The position numbers and the translations under genes are program-made. This document shows positions 52,975 through 64,000 of a DNA stretch of 64,000 nucleotides, in pieces; position 1 is the first letter of the stretch, and each line of letters begins with the position of its first letter. The DNA is from Xiphydria camelus. Taxonomy: Eukaryota > Arthropoda > Insecta > Hymenoptera > Xiphydriidae. The notes under the pieces were generated by a model, which saw nothing but the letters and a program-made list of their open reading frames with translations, was not told where the DNA came from and did no database searches. The stretch covers positions 23,863,309-23,927,308 of the forward strand of contig OY783193.1 in NCBI GenBank assembly GCA_963678675.1, read 5' to 3'.

Positions 52975-53985
52975 TGCTGTAGGGCTTATATCATTGGACA
53001 TGTCAAATGATTGCGAGAATCTACAGGGGGTTATTTTTTCAGCGGTCGTGCCCCCTTTTCTCCCCCTGAACTTTTTTGCGGTACGCCTCTGGTAGATTCT
53101 AAAATATAAAATAAATTTTTTAATTCGTTTACAAACTTTTTGGTCTCTTATAGTTTTTTCGTATCTGCCACCGTTATCGAGAAAAAACCGTAAGAAATAC
53201 TCCGGGAATGTTCCAAAGAGTACGGGAATCAATGAGAAGAATAGCGGAGGCATGTGTAAGGGTTGTAGTCCAGGCAATGGGTAGAAAAAACGGGTTCTAT
53301 TCGCAAAAGGTCGGAAAGAAATAAAATTTGGTGGGATGGTAGGCATAGGTCCCCTGATAATACACCTGAGTTTGCGACCTCGGGGGTTGCCGCTCGAGGG
53401 GTGGGGGGATGAAAACTCTGCGTCGCGACGTTCTTCGGGGAATAGCGCCGTTATGGTAAGCGCTATCGAAGAAAAGTTCAAATGAAATATGTAGAAAACA
53501 AAATGGTGCATAATTTTTGTCTTTGCATTTTTTGTCTGCGACCAATATTTTCCGCTCCACGGCGCGCCAAATTTAGGGGTTGATTAGCAATTTTCAACAA
53601 AATCAGAATTTCATCGCGGATTAAGGCAAAGATCGCTACCAAAAATTCTGTAACATTTTTTTCTCTGAAACAGTAATGTTTTCTAAGTCTGTAGATACTC
53701 GATTTCATACATTTGGTCGTATATAAAAAAACATGTGATTTTTTTAAGCGCTCCCTTACATACTCCGATATAAGCATTTTTTAATTATCATTATCTACGG
53801 TAATTATTTCCTTACTATTGTTGATCTAGGCGTCAAATTTATGCTTTTTGTGCATCATACATTATACAAGAAAATAGCATTTTCAACTTGTTCCCACATC
53901 ACCCTTGAGGTAGAGTTGATCGGTGCGTTTTTAACATTGAAAATGTTTATGTTCCCGTATATGGGGGGACATTTCTAGGTTTTTG
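52975..53985. other. Gene-free stretch
   Basis: No supported gene. The long minus-strand frame around 52972-53511 has no domain and biased composition. No shared repeat recognised. Confidence 0.4.
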
Positions 53986-53989
53986 ACGA

Positions 53990-54257
53990 GCCAGTTTAAG
54001 ACGGATATGTCGCCTCCCCACTCTAGCGCTCTCGTGCGTGCGCCACCGGAAAGCCCCCACTCTAATCGCCCACTGTTGCAACTGTCAACCTATCGCCTAT
54101 CCCCCCCCCCCCTCTTCCACGCGTCGGCCACCAATGGGGTGCAGTATGCTATCGATCGTCGATCGGTGCGGTGCAAGCCACTCGAGCAGAGGCCCGTCTA
54201 CCCGTTTGGCCGACGTTGCAAGCCAGTCGAACAGTTTATTACATATCGTCGGCTTCA
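53990..54257. repeat. Helitron 5'-region-like segment
   Basis: Inverted match to 29210-29420: CAACCTATCGCCTAT, a poly-C run at 54105-54116, GCAGTATGCTATCGATCGTC, GAGGCCCGTCTACCCGTTTG and CATATCGTCGGCTTCA. No Helitron 3' end is seen nearby, so it is a fragment, abutting repeat S. Confidence 0.6.
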
Positions 54258-55400
54258 AATGATCAAGAGACACGTCAGTGTCTCGCGGTATGTTCATTCA
54301 AGTAGTTCGTTAGAATGACGCCGACAGCGCTGTCGCCGCGGGCACCCGTGTAACTTTACAGGAAAAATGTCTGCCCCCTTCACCCCTCAATTTTAACATC
54401 GAATTTTCTCAATAAATATACGGTTATAACCAAAACTATGCTTAGTTACGCCATATAAATCGACTATTCTCTATCGATAGAGACCAGAGTAAATGTTGTA
54501 AGTTACATATTAACAGAGATTTTTCCTTAGCAACGCGAAGCCACGCCCCTCGCCCCATAAAAGTCGAGAATCCGATTTCTCGGGCGATATATATATGTAA
54601 AAATGTCACAAAAATTCCGCCTGTCTTCGGCGGTATTCGGCCATGGTCGGAAATGTGTACACAGATGCGGCCACACGCATACGCCATCAAAAATGTATGT
54701 TAGAGTGTGTGAGAGAATATATTCCTTGAATGTTTAGTTGTTTTTCAAAATTAATATAATATTTCCATTCGCGAAACGATTTCCCTCGCATTTTCGATCC
54801 TCGGACGCGCTTGTTAATAAAAAGTAAAAATTCAGTGTAATCGGAGTAGTGAATCTCAATAGTGGTGAATGTGACAGACGCTCCGTATAGCTTAATAATC
54901 GTTTGTATTTTTTTTGAATATCGAGATAGTGAACGGATGCAGTGGTATTCTTCTCTAGTTGCCTGTGCATCAAGAAAGGAGCAGGAAAGGAGACGGTCTC
55001 AGAAGAATTGCTATCAGATAAGTTTAATTGCCATCTGACAGCTTTAACCTCACTTTCGCGATGGAAGGACAATATCTTTGTGTTCGTTCTATTTTTTGTT
55101 TTCAGGCTCATGCGAGCACGGGAAAAATCCAAGGTTTTTCTTCTCATTGTCAGTCATCAATACAAGCCGTGGCAGAATAGGAGATGAAATGGAATTGGAT
55201 CACAATAATCAAGTAATTACTTTATCACTATTTTTCTCTATCGATATATTTCCTCTTTCGTACAATTACAAGTTCCAATTTACACACCGACCTGTCAAAC
55301 CTGAAGTGTACACGTACCGCACTTCTATTTCATCTCTTCTTCGTCTCCGGTGTAACGACGGTCAATGAGGAATTACTGATACCGATTAGGCAGATAAGTG
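54258..55400. repeat. Repeat S, copy 2
   Basis: Matches 29776-30880 over more than 1 kb, with small indels. See that entry for shared motifs. Frames are not conserved. Confidence 0.7.
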
Positions 55401-56183
55401 CTGAATAACGTAGTATAATATGAGAGAGGAAATATATCATTTTTAATAATTCTGTCATTATTAGAATAGAATTTATTAACTCAGATATAGTTTTTTAATT
55501 TCTACGCTCGAGTAAGTTCGGTATATTTTAAATAGTGAAATGCTGCATATGATTATGTAATTTACAATTTGTTACAGATCGTATGCAAACCCGAGGAGGT
55601 TTTTTTTTGAACGAGGGATCATCTACTTGTTGTTCCAATAAGAACCAGTTGCTTAGTTGCATTCATTGCATTTGACAGGTCGGTATATAAATTGGTTCTT
55701 AATTTTTACGCTGAGTAAGTTCGGTATATTTTAAAAGTGAAATGCTGCATATAATTGTGTAATTTACAATTTGTTACAGATCGTTTGCGAACCCGAGGAG
55801 GTTTCTTTCCAACGAGGGATCATCCGCTTGTTGTTCCAACAAGAACCAGTTGCATTCATTGCATTTGACAGGTCGGTATATAAATTGGTAGTATAATACG
55901 AAAGAGGAAATATATAATTTTTCTTAACTCTGTCATTATTAGAATTGGTTAACTCTTAGATTAATATAATCTTAGTTTCTACGTTTAGTTAGTTCAGTAT
56001 ATTTTAAATTGTTTGTGTTATTTACAATTTGTTACAGATCGTATGCGAACTCGAGGGGGTTTCTTTCGAACGAGGGATCATCGTCTTATTGTTCCAAGAA
56101 CCTGCTGCTTTGGTTCATTCGGCGACCTGGATCTGCTGTCCCAAGTGCATGGACGTACATCACTTTAAATGGATGAATATCCT
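55401..56183. repeat. Three tandem copies of a TTACAG-exon-like module
   Basis: ACAATTTGTTACAGATCGTA or variant, then CGAACCCGAGG.GGTTTCTTT, and GAGGGATCATC followed by TTGTTGTTCCAA occur at about 55560-55640, 55765-55850 and 56025-56105. Each follows an AGTTCGGTATATTTTAAA stretch. The same module is single at 31010-31090. Confidence 0.6.
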
Positions 56184-56576
56184 TTAACCCTTATGTGACT
56201 GGGAAAAAAAACACCTTCTAATGACGCTGTAGGTACCCGGGTACCAACTATGATTTAAGTTGAAATTAGCTACTTAAAAAGTTTGTATTTACTATAAATA
56301 TAGTGGAAAACGTATTTGTAGTTGAAAATAAGAATTTATTACAAATGTTTGTATGCACGCTGCTGATCTCAATCTTGCGCAGTGCTTTACGCACTGAAAG
56401 TTACGTAGCCAACCTTATTGTTAGACCCGTCTGAACAAGTCTAACGGCGACCTGTCTGAACAAGTCTAACAGCGAACTGTGCGGGAGTCAGTAGTGCGTC
56501 TTACGTTGTCGTGTAAACAAGTTGGGAGAGAGTGGTCGTAATAAGTAGAAATTTAGTGTTTATCGTTTGTCTCAAG

Positions 56577-59129
56577 ATGGCAGATATTGATGCTGGCCCT
56601 AGTCAAGAGTCTAGTGCAGTACGACGGCGGAATAAGAGGTAAAAAATAAATCACTTTATTCATTTTGAATACAAATTTCTGGAAGGAAGTAAAAGTTGAA
56701 AAAGTATTTTTTCTATGCGGAAATTTCAATTTTCCACACATATCTTAATGTGAAAAATTTATTTTTCAGAACTAGTGCGGAAAACATTTTCCACGTTATG
56801 ATCAGTGTGGAAAATTGAATTTTCCGCACGCTTATAGAAATAAGTTGTTCCTAACGCGTGTGGAAAATACGTTTTCCACACTTGCAAGGAAAAATTCTAT
56901 TTATTCAATATTGAGATTTATTGAAAAAGTTGCTCTGGTTTAGTTGATCAAAACTAAAAAATATCTTATGACAGAATGCTTTTCAGCTTTATTCTTTTCT
57001 TGCGAAAAAATCTAATAAATGGCAATAAATAAAGGAGTCCTATATAAAAATACCTATTCTATGTTGTTGTGACTTTGTGACACATCGAGAAGAAAAGATG
57101 GCGGTATATGAAAATATTACTGCCAAATTTTGTTAGTACTTCTAAGGGCCGGTTTTACCAACACGGTATAAACGCGGTATAGCGCTATACTGAGAATAAC
57201 CAGCAATAAGCCTTATGGCTATTCCCAGTATAGCGCTATACCGCGTTTATACCTGTTGGTAAAACCGGCCCTAATAGAGCAAAATGTTTTGTGTGACAAT
57301 TTTGAACTGGGACATTCTTGCAGGTTGACACCTGCCGAAATGAGGGCGATGTTACAAGAATCGGAGTCTGAAGAAGAGCCATATGTTGCTTCTGATGACG
57401 AGGAATATATTCCAGAAACAGCAAGGATCGAATCCGAATATTCTGATGCCGAGGAAGAGCCTATAATAGAAGAAGGAGAGTCGGATTCAGACGAAAGCGT
57501 CGAGGAAGAATCAGAATTCGCACAACCTGAAAATTTGAAAGGCACAGACGGGACCCCGTGGTATACCGCTCCATTGCCCCAAGGTCAAACAATTAGTCGT
57601 AATATCTTGCGCCAAAAAGGCGGGGCAAAAGCTTGCAGTGCTGTTCTCACAGCAAAGGAAGTTTTTAAATCTATTATGTCTACTGAAATGTGTGACATAA
57701 TTCTAAGAGAAACTAACCGAAAAGGCTGACAATAACTGAATATTACAATAAGCTACTCCAAAAATATCCAGATCCCAAACGATCACAGCCAAAAAAGTTC
57801 GAACAATTAACTGAAGAGGAATTCGATGCATTCCTCGGTATTCTTCTAGCAAGTGGTGTGCATAGATCCAATAAAGAACACATATCTGAAATGTGGAAGT
57901 TAGAATCCTTCCCTGTTATCCGTGCGGCCATGTCTCGTGACCGTTTCAAACTATTTCTAAGATTCATCCGTTTCGATAATCAGAGTACTCGTGAAAAACG
58001 CAGTGCAACCGATAAAGCTGCTCCAATACGTGACATATGGTCAATGTTGAATTCAAATTTGCAAAATAACTATAAACCACATGAATGCATCACAGTGGAC
58101 GAACAACTGTTTCCTTATAGAGGACGAACAAAATTTACTCAATACATCCCATCAAAACCTGGAAAGTATGGGATAAAAGTATTTTGGACCTGCGATACAG
58201 CTACAGCTTATCCATTGCTAGGTGAACTTTACACTGGGAAGCTGCCACATACTAAGCGTCAAGTCAATGTTGGTGAGAATACAGTTCTGAGGTTAGTTGC
58301 CCCGTATAAAGGCTCTGGGAGGAACGTAACAACGGACCATTTTTTTACAAGTTTGCAACTAGCGAAAACATTGAATTCCTGGAATTTGACCTTAGTAGGG
58401 ACCGTCAGAAGAAACAAAAAATTCTTGCCACTTAACATGCAGTCATCTAAGAACAGAGCTGTTTCATCTACCAATTTTGCTTTTAGTAAAGAAGCAACTG
58501 TATGTTCTTATGTACCCAAAAAGAGTAAGTCGGTAATTCTTTTATCATCAATGCATATGACAGGCGAAGTAGAGCAAACGGCGTCTGCTTAACCGGCTAT
58601 TATAAAATATTACAATAAAACAAAAGGAGGCCTCGACACAATGGATAAAATGTTAACAGAGTACACTGTAAAGCGTAAAACGAATCGTTGGACATTGGCA
58701 TTCTTCTACAATATGGTTGACATAGCTGCTTTGGCTGCATACATTATATACACAGAACACCGTCCCCAATTATTTGGATCTACTGACCGACGACGCAGAT
58801 TTCTAAAAGAACTCGCAAAACAACTATGCATGCCTGCTGTGGAAACTCGGAGCAAAATTCCTAAAGTAATTGGAAATCATTTTACACGCAATTCCATAGA
58901 AATGGTACTTGGCCATCAAATAATGCAACCTGTCGAAGTAGACAAGGATCGGCAACTTCGTGACGCATCTGGACGCATTCCCGTTGTTGGAAGTTGCTAT
59001 TTATGTCGAGAGTTGAGCCACAAACAACGCAAAACCAGAAAGTCGTGCATTTCTTGCATAAAGCCAGTTTGCAATGAACATTCTGTGAGCAAGACCGTTT
59101 GCGAAACTTGTAATCTACAAGCTGATTAG
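56577..59129 (+). pseudogene. piggyBac transposase, two exons, recently disabled
   Basis: Exon 1 (56577-56638) starts ATG and reads MADIDAGPSQESSAVRRRNK; donor AAGAG/GTAAAA. Acceptor CTTGCAG at 57323. Exon 2 has an acidic N-terminus, then the DDE_Tnp_1_7 domain: HECITVDEQLFPYRGR (first Asp), NVTTDHFFTSLQL (second), GGLDTMDKML (third and fourth), and KRKTNRWTLAFFYNMVDIAA. The C-terminal zinc cluster is CYLCRELSHKQRKTRKSCIS followed by CIKPVCNEH and CETC. Defects: a one-base shift at about 57720 and an in-frame TAA at 58590-58592 just before PAIIKYYN. It cuts and pastes at TTAA sites. Only two lesions in ~560 codons point to recent loss. Confidence 0.85.
57146..57271. mobile_element. 126 bp palindromic MITE in the piggyBac intron
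   Basis: GGGCCGGTTTTACCAACA at the left and complement at the right, TAA on both sides (57143-57145 and 57272-57274), and a core with CGGTATAGCGCTATACTGAG. A second copy of the same length is at 61048-61173. TAA duplication and GGGCC ends fit PIF/Harbinger-type MITEs. Confidence 0.8.
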
Positions 59130-59476
59130 ATTTTTATAATAATTTATATATTATTTTTATATTACATACTTCTTAGCCAATAAAAATAAAATGAAAACAT
59201 TTTATTTGTTTTTTATATCATAATATTGTTAATTCTGTGGAAAATACGTAAAAGTACCCCGGTACCTAAACCGTCATTAGAGGGTGTAAACATTTCAAAT
59301 AATAATTTCTCGCTAAAATAATAATTGTAGTGACCAAAAAATGTTACATAATATATTAAATAGCTAGTTTAGAGATCTCGCAGAACCACCACGCACAACA
59401 GCTCTTAATACGCAAATGAACACTGTCTAAAAATACAAAAGTTACCCGGGTACCTTCTCAGTCACATAAAGGTTAA

Positions 59477-60180
59477 TATCCTCCTAACCGTAGACTTGCT
59501 AACCTCTGATTCTAACCTTTCTTGATATAGCCCGAATATTCGTTCGAGGGTTATTTCTTACTCTTTCTAGCAGAGAGCATCGATATTTTGCTGCATCTAT
59601 ATTCTTCTGGAACTTCCTAAAATAATTGTAAAAACCCTATATAATTCAGCCCGAACAAGTACAATCTTATCGGACTATACCTTATCGGGGAGATTTTTCG
59701 ACATAATGATTCCGAAACGTTTTTATCGAGAAGTATATATTTCTAACATACGGTAGTGTTCACGAATATTGTAAAATATCGCAGGAATGTTACAGAAAAG
59801 TTACTTGCAAGAGCGTGCTTTGTGGGGTGCAAATGATATTTTGTAATCCATCGTTACACCAGAGGCGAAGAAGAGATGAAATAGAAGTGAGGTACATGTA
59901 CACTTCACGTTTGACAGGTCGGTATATAAATTGAAACTTGTGATTGTATAATACGAAGGAGGAAAACCTTATATCAATAAAGAAAAACAAATAAAGTAGT
60001 TACTTTATCATTGTAATCCAATTCCATTATATCCCTTATTTTTCTGCCACGACTTTGATTGTTGACAGTAGATGGATCAACCAATAAATTTGATTTTTCT
60101 TCGCTATCAGCAATTAAAGTCGTGGCAGAAAAATAAATGATACAATGTTATTGGATTACAATAATGAAGTAACTACTTTA
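59477..60180. repeat. Repeat family Q copy with hairpin
   Basis: Runs inverted to 62330-62780 (AGAAGTATATATTTCTAACA, CATACGGTAGTGTTCACGAA, GAGGCGAAGAAGAGATGAAA) and ends with the hairpin CTGCCACGACTTTGATTGTT at 60005-60170. Its left neighbour sequence is separated by the piggyBac insertion. Confidence 0.7.
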
Positions 60181-60263
60181 TTACTATTTTGATGTGAAAC
60201 ATCTTATGCCGCGCTTCGGGGGTGAGACCGGCTGCTCGTGAAACGTCGCTGGAGTGGCTAAAT

Positions 60264-60395
60264 ACGCTAAGACCAGGCGAACGTTGAACATTGCCTCTAT
60301 ATCTATATCTATTCTATATATAGATATAGAGGCAACGGTCACCCTGCGTCTCCTCACTGAACTGCGTCCCAACGTTCGCCTGGCCTAACTCGGGA
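60264..60395. repeat. Hairpin with TATATC core
   Basis: CCAGGCGAACGTTG pairs with CAACGTTCGCCTGG; inside, TTGCCTCTATATCTATATCT pairs with its complement across TCTATATA. Confidence 0.7.
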
Positions 60396-60555
60396 CGCAT
60401 CGGCTCTCTCCGCCGTGATTCGATGGTCCCCTTTCACAGAGCCCTAGCTTAACCACTTACTACTCCACGCTCACTGTATCGGTGTACGAAGCAGTATTTA
60501 CCCTCATTAATGAAAGCATGAGGATTGATTGATCATTGGTTAGCACGTTTAAAAA

Positions 60556-60885
60556 TAACATTTAAATACCGTTTGTATAGGAAAATTGTTAGATGTGAAA
60601 CCTCGAAATTCTTCTTTGTAGAAAGTATGCGATAGGAAGGATGGACCACGCATCCGTTGAAAGAATACGTGCGCCAGTGCGCATTTGTATTTATGACTGT
60701 GATACCATTAAACGGTACGAACCGTTGTGTCGAATTCCGTTTATCGCGAGACGGAACAGCGACTGATGGCAGAGTTAAGAGAGAGTAAACTAAATGCGCT
60801 TTTTGAATTAGACACAACGGTTTGTACCGTTTAATAGTATCACAATTATAAATACAAATGCGCACTGGCGAATGTGTTCTTTCGT
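60556..60885. mobile_element. MITE of the GTAGAAAGTATGCG family, right end truncated
   Basis: AGGAAAATTGTTAGATGTGA, GTAGAAAGTATGCGATAGGA and GACTGTGATACCATTAAACG at the left; inverted counterpart at the right stops after GCGCACTGGCGAATG. Its core GTAAACTAAATGCGCTTTTT is shared with the fold-back element at 2691-5910. Confidence 0.7.
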
Positions 60886-61047
60886 TTTCAGCTAGATTTA
60901 CTCAAGTGGACACAGCATTGAGAACAATCTAGCGAGGGTTAGTCTAGAATCTCGGTTGAGAAAAATAAATCTAGCTAGATTGTGTGTGCAGTGGATACAC
61001 GATATAAATTTACTGCCAGAGAAATTTCAGTCTATTTGACCGGCTAA

Positions 61048-61173
61048 GGGCCGGTTTTACCAACACGGTATAAACGCGGTATAGCGCTATACTGAGAATA
61101 ACCAGCAATAAGCCTTATGGGTATTCTCAGTATAGCGCTATACCGCGTTTATACCTGTTGGTAAAACCGGCCC
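61048..61173. mobile_element. 126 bp palindromic MITE, second copy
   Basis: Nearly identical to 57146-57271, again with TAA on both sides (61045-61047 and 61174-61176). Confidence 0.8.
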
Positions 61174-61204
61174 TAAATAGATAGTAACTCAGTCTAGCGA
61201 GAGT

Positions 61205-61470
61205 GATAGGCGCCGGGTCGCAAGCGAAGGGCCTCGACCGCGTGCTCAGATTTCAGGAGCCTCGAGGGAGGCAACAGAAACCCTCTGCCTTTTATGCTCT
61301 CCTCGGACAAAGTGCAGACCCGCAATAAATTCGACTATTGCGGTGCACGTGTACTTCTTCGGGGATAGCACCAACCGAACGGCGCTGAATCTGCGTACTC
61401 TCCCGGCGCCAATTTTCATGCTCCAGCTCGGTGGGGTTTCGAAGAATTTCCTTCTCCCACCATGCATAGA
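61205..61470. repeat. Dispersed ~265 bp repeat, copy 2
   Basis: Same family and orientation as 18471-18735, with scattered substitutions and a few indels. Confidence 0.7.
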
Positions 61471-61576
61471 AAAGTCATATCGATATAGGTCAAAAGTTCA
61501 TAAATAATGAGATAATAGTAATTGAAACTTCTTCGCTGGCAAGTAAGTTTAGCCTCATATGGTACGTATGTGTGTA

Positions 61577-62320
61577 CAATCTATAATACATCACGATTGT
61601 AAATAGATATTTGATAAGTCAAAGAAACATATGAGGCTAAACTTATTCACCAGGAAAGGAAATTCAATCGCCATTATCTTATTATCTATGAACTTTAGGC
61701 CCACATCGATGTAAGATACTTTGTTGTAGATAAAAATACGTGTGTGTATAATAACATATAATATAAAACAGTTTTTATAGAAAAATTGTTAGATGTGAAA
61801 CATCGAAACTCTTCCTTGTAGAAAGTATGCGATAGGAAGGATCGACCACGCGTCCTTCGAAAGAACACGTGCGCCAGTGCGCATTTGTATTTATGACTGT
61901 GATACTATTAAACAGTACCGATGGTAGAGTTAAGAGAGAGTAAACTAAATGCGCTTTTTGAATTAGACACAACGGTTCGTACCGTTTAATAGTATCACAG
62001 TCATAAATACAAATGCGCACTGGTGCACGTGTTCTTTCGACGGACGCGTGGTCGATCCTTCCTATTGCATACTTTCTACAAAGAAGAATTTCGATGTTTC
62101 ACATCTAACAATTTTTCTATAAAAACTGTTTTATATTATATGTTATTATACACACACGTACTTTTATCTACAACAAAGTATCTTACATCGATGTGGGCCT
62201 AAAGTTCATAGATAATAAGATAATGGCGATTAAATTTCCTTTAATGGTGAATAAGTTTAGCCTCATATGTTTCTTTGACTTATCAAATTTCTATTTACAA
62301 TCGTGATGTATTATAGATTG
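61577..62320. mobile_element. 744 bp palindrome carrying the GTAGAAAGTATGCG MITE
   Basis: Arms of about 345 bp: CAATCTATAATACATCACGA, TATGAGGCTAAACTTATTCA, CACATCGATGTAAGATACTT on the left and complements on the right, enclosing the MITE TIRs (61755-62145) and a ~50 bp centre. Only scattered mismatches. A partial third copy of the arm (TAAGTTTAGCCTCATATG) is at 61545, forming a smaller inverted pair. Confidence 0.75.
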
Positions 62321-62329
62321 TTTTCTTTA

Positions 62330-62900
62330 TCGATATAAGTTTTTCCTCTTTCATATTATACTATCACAAGTTTCAATCTATATACCGACCTATCAAACGT
62401 GAAGTGGACATGTATGTACCTCACTTCTATTTCATCTCTTCTTTGCCTTTGGTGTAACGATTGAAATTACAAAATATCATCATTTACATCCCGCAAAGCA
62501 CGTTTTTGCAAGCAACTTTTCTGTAACATTCCTGCGATATTTTACAATATTCGTGAACATTACCGTATGTTAGAAACATTCCTTTACTCATAATATATAT
62601 TTCTCGATAAATTCGCGAATGTTGCAAAACAGCATAGAAGCATTTCGGAATCATTACGTTGAAAGATCTCCTCGATAAGGTACAGCTCGATAAGATTGTA
62701 CTTGTTAGGGCTGAATTATATAGGGTTTTTATAATTATTTTAGGTAGTCTCAGAAGAACACAAGTGCAGCGAAATATCGATGTTGTGCTGGAAATTTATT
62801 TACGGGTAAGGGCGAAATTTCAGCGGTACATGCAAAAGGATTTCTTAAAACTATTCCAACGTCTCGAGTTAATATATGTAACAACATACATACAGGGTCA
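62330..62900. repeat. Repeat family Q copy
   Basis: Includes CTTCTATTTCATCTCTTCTT, ACCGTATGTTAGAAACATTC, AAAGATCTCCTCGATAAGGT and AAAGGATTTCTTAAAACTAT. Opposite orientation to 59477-60000. Confidence 0.65.
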
Positions 62901-63330
62901 GTCGCACTATACACGCCAGCAAATGAGTTGCATATCGCTCGGCGCTTAGGAGATACCGACGATTCCTGTAATTTAAGGGTAATTTCGTTAGCGCGGACTC
63001 AAACCCCGATAGCCCGGACTCAAACCAAAGAGACGTATCAATTTGAAAAACATCGGCTAACTTTTAGTGTAGGTGATGGGTGCTCCGAAAAATGTGACAG
63101 CTGTTTGTGTTTTTATTATTAATAAATAGAAGCCGTGCTATTTTTCTATAGTCATTCATCGAACATAGACAGCAGAAAAGGAGTCGAAATGCAATCAGAT
63201 AAGTTAATTTCTGAATTACTTCATTTAACCTCATTTTTTCGTTGCATCGAGCGTGCTTTTAGTACCCTCAGCAAAGAAGTTTTGCTTCAATAAACATCCG
63301 AGTATGAGCAAAGTAAAGCGTCTACACGAA
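62901..63330. other. Unassigned stretch
   Basis: AGGGTCAGTCGCAC near 62895 resembles a transposon end. Two copies of CGGACTCAAACC lie at 62995-63025. No gene. Confidence 0.35.
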
Positions 63331-64000
63331 GCGAGCAGTTTGGGGCGAGGCGCCTTTGAGCATCGCCAAAAACCGACAGCACGCCGGATCGCACCGAGGC
63401 TGCTCGGGTAGAGGCAGCCTCGGCCTCGCCTCGTAGAGTCGCGTATACACATTACGAGGCTGCCTCGCGCGGCGTGCCTCGCGCGGCCGCCTAGCAAAGT
63501 TAGTACCTGCCTCGACACCTGCCTCGATTCACTGTCTGCCGCGTTATGAGGGGCCTCGCGGAGAGCCAAATTTTGTCGGTTTTTGGTCGTGCTCAAAGAA
63601 GCCTCGTTGCGCGGCATTTCCCAAGTTTGTACCTGTTTAAAGAAGCCTCGCTACGCGGCATCGGTGCGCGGCAAGATGTTGATTGGTTTGACACACGAAA
63701 AAGGGTACTGCAAACTTGTGTAGAAATCTCCTGTAGCTAGAAATCGTAATGTGATGGCTAGCCTTTCTTTTACGGTAATCGCTTCTCTCATAAATGTGTC
63801 GCTTTTTTTAAAAATTGGATTTATTAATTAGGCCAAGTACTCAAAATAGGCCAACTACGTGCGAGTAAAGTTTTTAACAGTATCTTAAATAGATTCAGAT
63901 ATCATATCTTGCAATAGTAGAGGCCGCCTCGCAAAATTAATACCTGCCTCAATCTGCCTCGATTCACTGTCTGCCGCTTTATGAGGTAGCCGCGTGGTGA
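63331..64000. repeat. GCCTCG-rich repeat region
   Basis: GCCTCG or CGAGGC occurs more than a dozen times. TACCTGCCTCGA and GATTCACTGTCTGCCGC occur at 63507-63540 and again at 63941-63980. GAGCATCGCCAAAAACCGAC at 63358 is inverted at 63575-63600. The minus-strand frame at 63231-63617 is a composition effect. Confidence 0.55.

Larger units (their letters stand above)
56188..59472 (+). mobile_element. piggyBac element with intact ends
   Basis: TTAA on both sides (56184-56187 and 59473-59476). TIR CCCTTATGTGACTG at the left, CAGTCACATAAAGG at the right (one mismatch), followed inward by GGTACCCGGGTACC-type subterminal repeats on both sides. 3285 bp, including a 126 bp MITE in the intron. Contains one spliced transposase gene with two disabling changes. 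Confidence 0.9.

Noticed and set aside
52972..53511. 179-codon minus-strand frame
   Set aside because: Its start overlaps the transposon end and the translation is biased toward Phe, Pro and Arg with no domain.
63231..63617. 128-codon minus-strand frame
   Set aside because: It crosses the GCCTCG-rich repeats and has no domain.

Overview
This window reads as insect repeat-rich chromatin. Evidence for an insect: TTAA-flanked piggyBac elements, a BEL/Pao element with a DUF1759-type Gag, a Ty3-type LTR element whose LTR carries three CCTAA units (the insect telomere motif TTAGG), and an I-group-like LINE. Many CpG-rich islands in an AT-rich background would fit Hymenoptera, but that is inference. 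I found no host protein-coding gene I can defend, no rRNA, no functional tRNA and no CRISPR. Almost every long reading frame belongs to a mobile element.

Layout. 0.5-1.1 kb: a long-TIR MITE. 2.7-5.9 kb: a fold-back element whose two ~1.1 kb arms each carry the C-terminal module of a piggyBac transposase. 6.6-7.4 and 13.6-14.5 kb: a duplicated segment with conserved splice-like signals. 7.4-8.5 kb: repeat unit R with two palindromic MITEs. 8.9-13.0 kb: nested inverted-repeat MITEs built of mirrored modules. 15.0-21.1 kb: a 6 kb TIR element with TTA target duplication, split into repeat S, holding a degraded LTR retroelement and a PIF1/endonuclease tail. 21.7-22.2 kb: a palindrome tipped with C/G runs. 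22.7-29.5 kb: a minus-strand Helitron in a second copy of R, itself hit by an RT-less LTR retrotransposon and by a 1000 bp GC-rich element. 31.5-40.2 kb: a minus-strand LINE split by a 3.65 kb DNA transposon that holds further MITEs, one a near-perfect 729 bp palindrome. 41.5-44.2 kb: a TIR element with a spliced CXC-domain gene. 45.6-53.0 kb: a TIR element with a large DDE-like, C2H2-finger transposase gene, interrupted by a BEL/Pao element. 53.9-56.2 kb: repeat S and tandem modules. 56.2-59.5 kb: a recently inactivated piggyBac with intact ends. 59.5-64.0 kb: repeat family Q, MITEs, palindromes and a GCCTCG-rich tract.

The region is best read as a nested stack of insertions. Empty-site paralogues inside the same window let several be dated relative to each other: R before the Helitron before its LTR element; Q before the LINE before the DNA transposon before the TTAA palindrome; transposase gene before BEL. 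The unusual density of long inverted repeats is the main structural theme.
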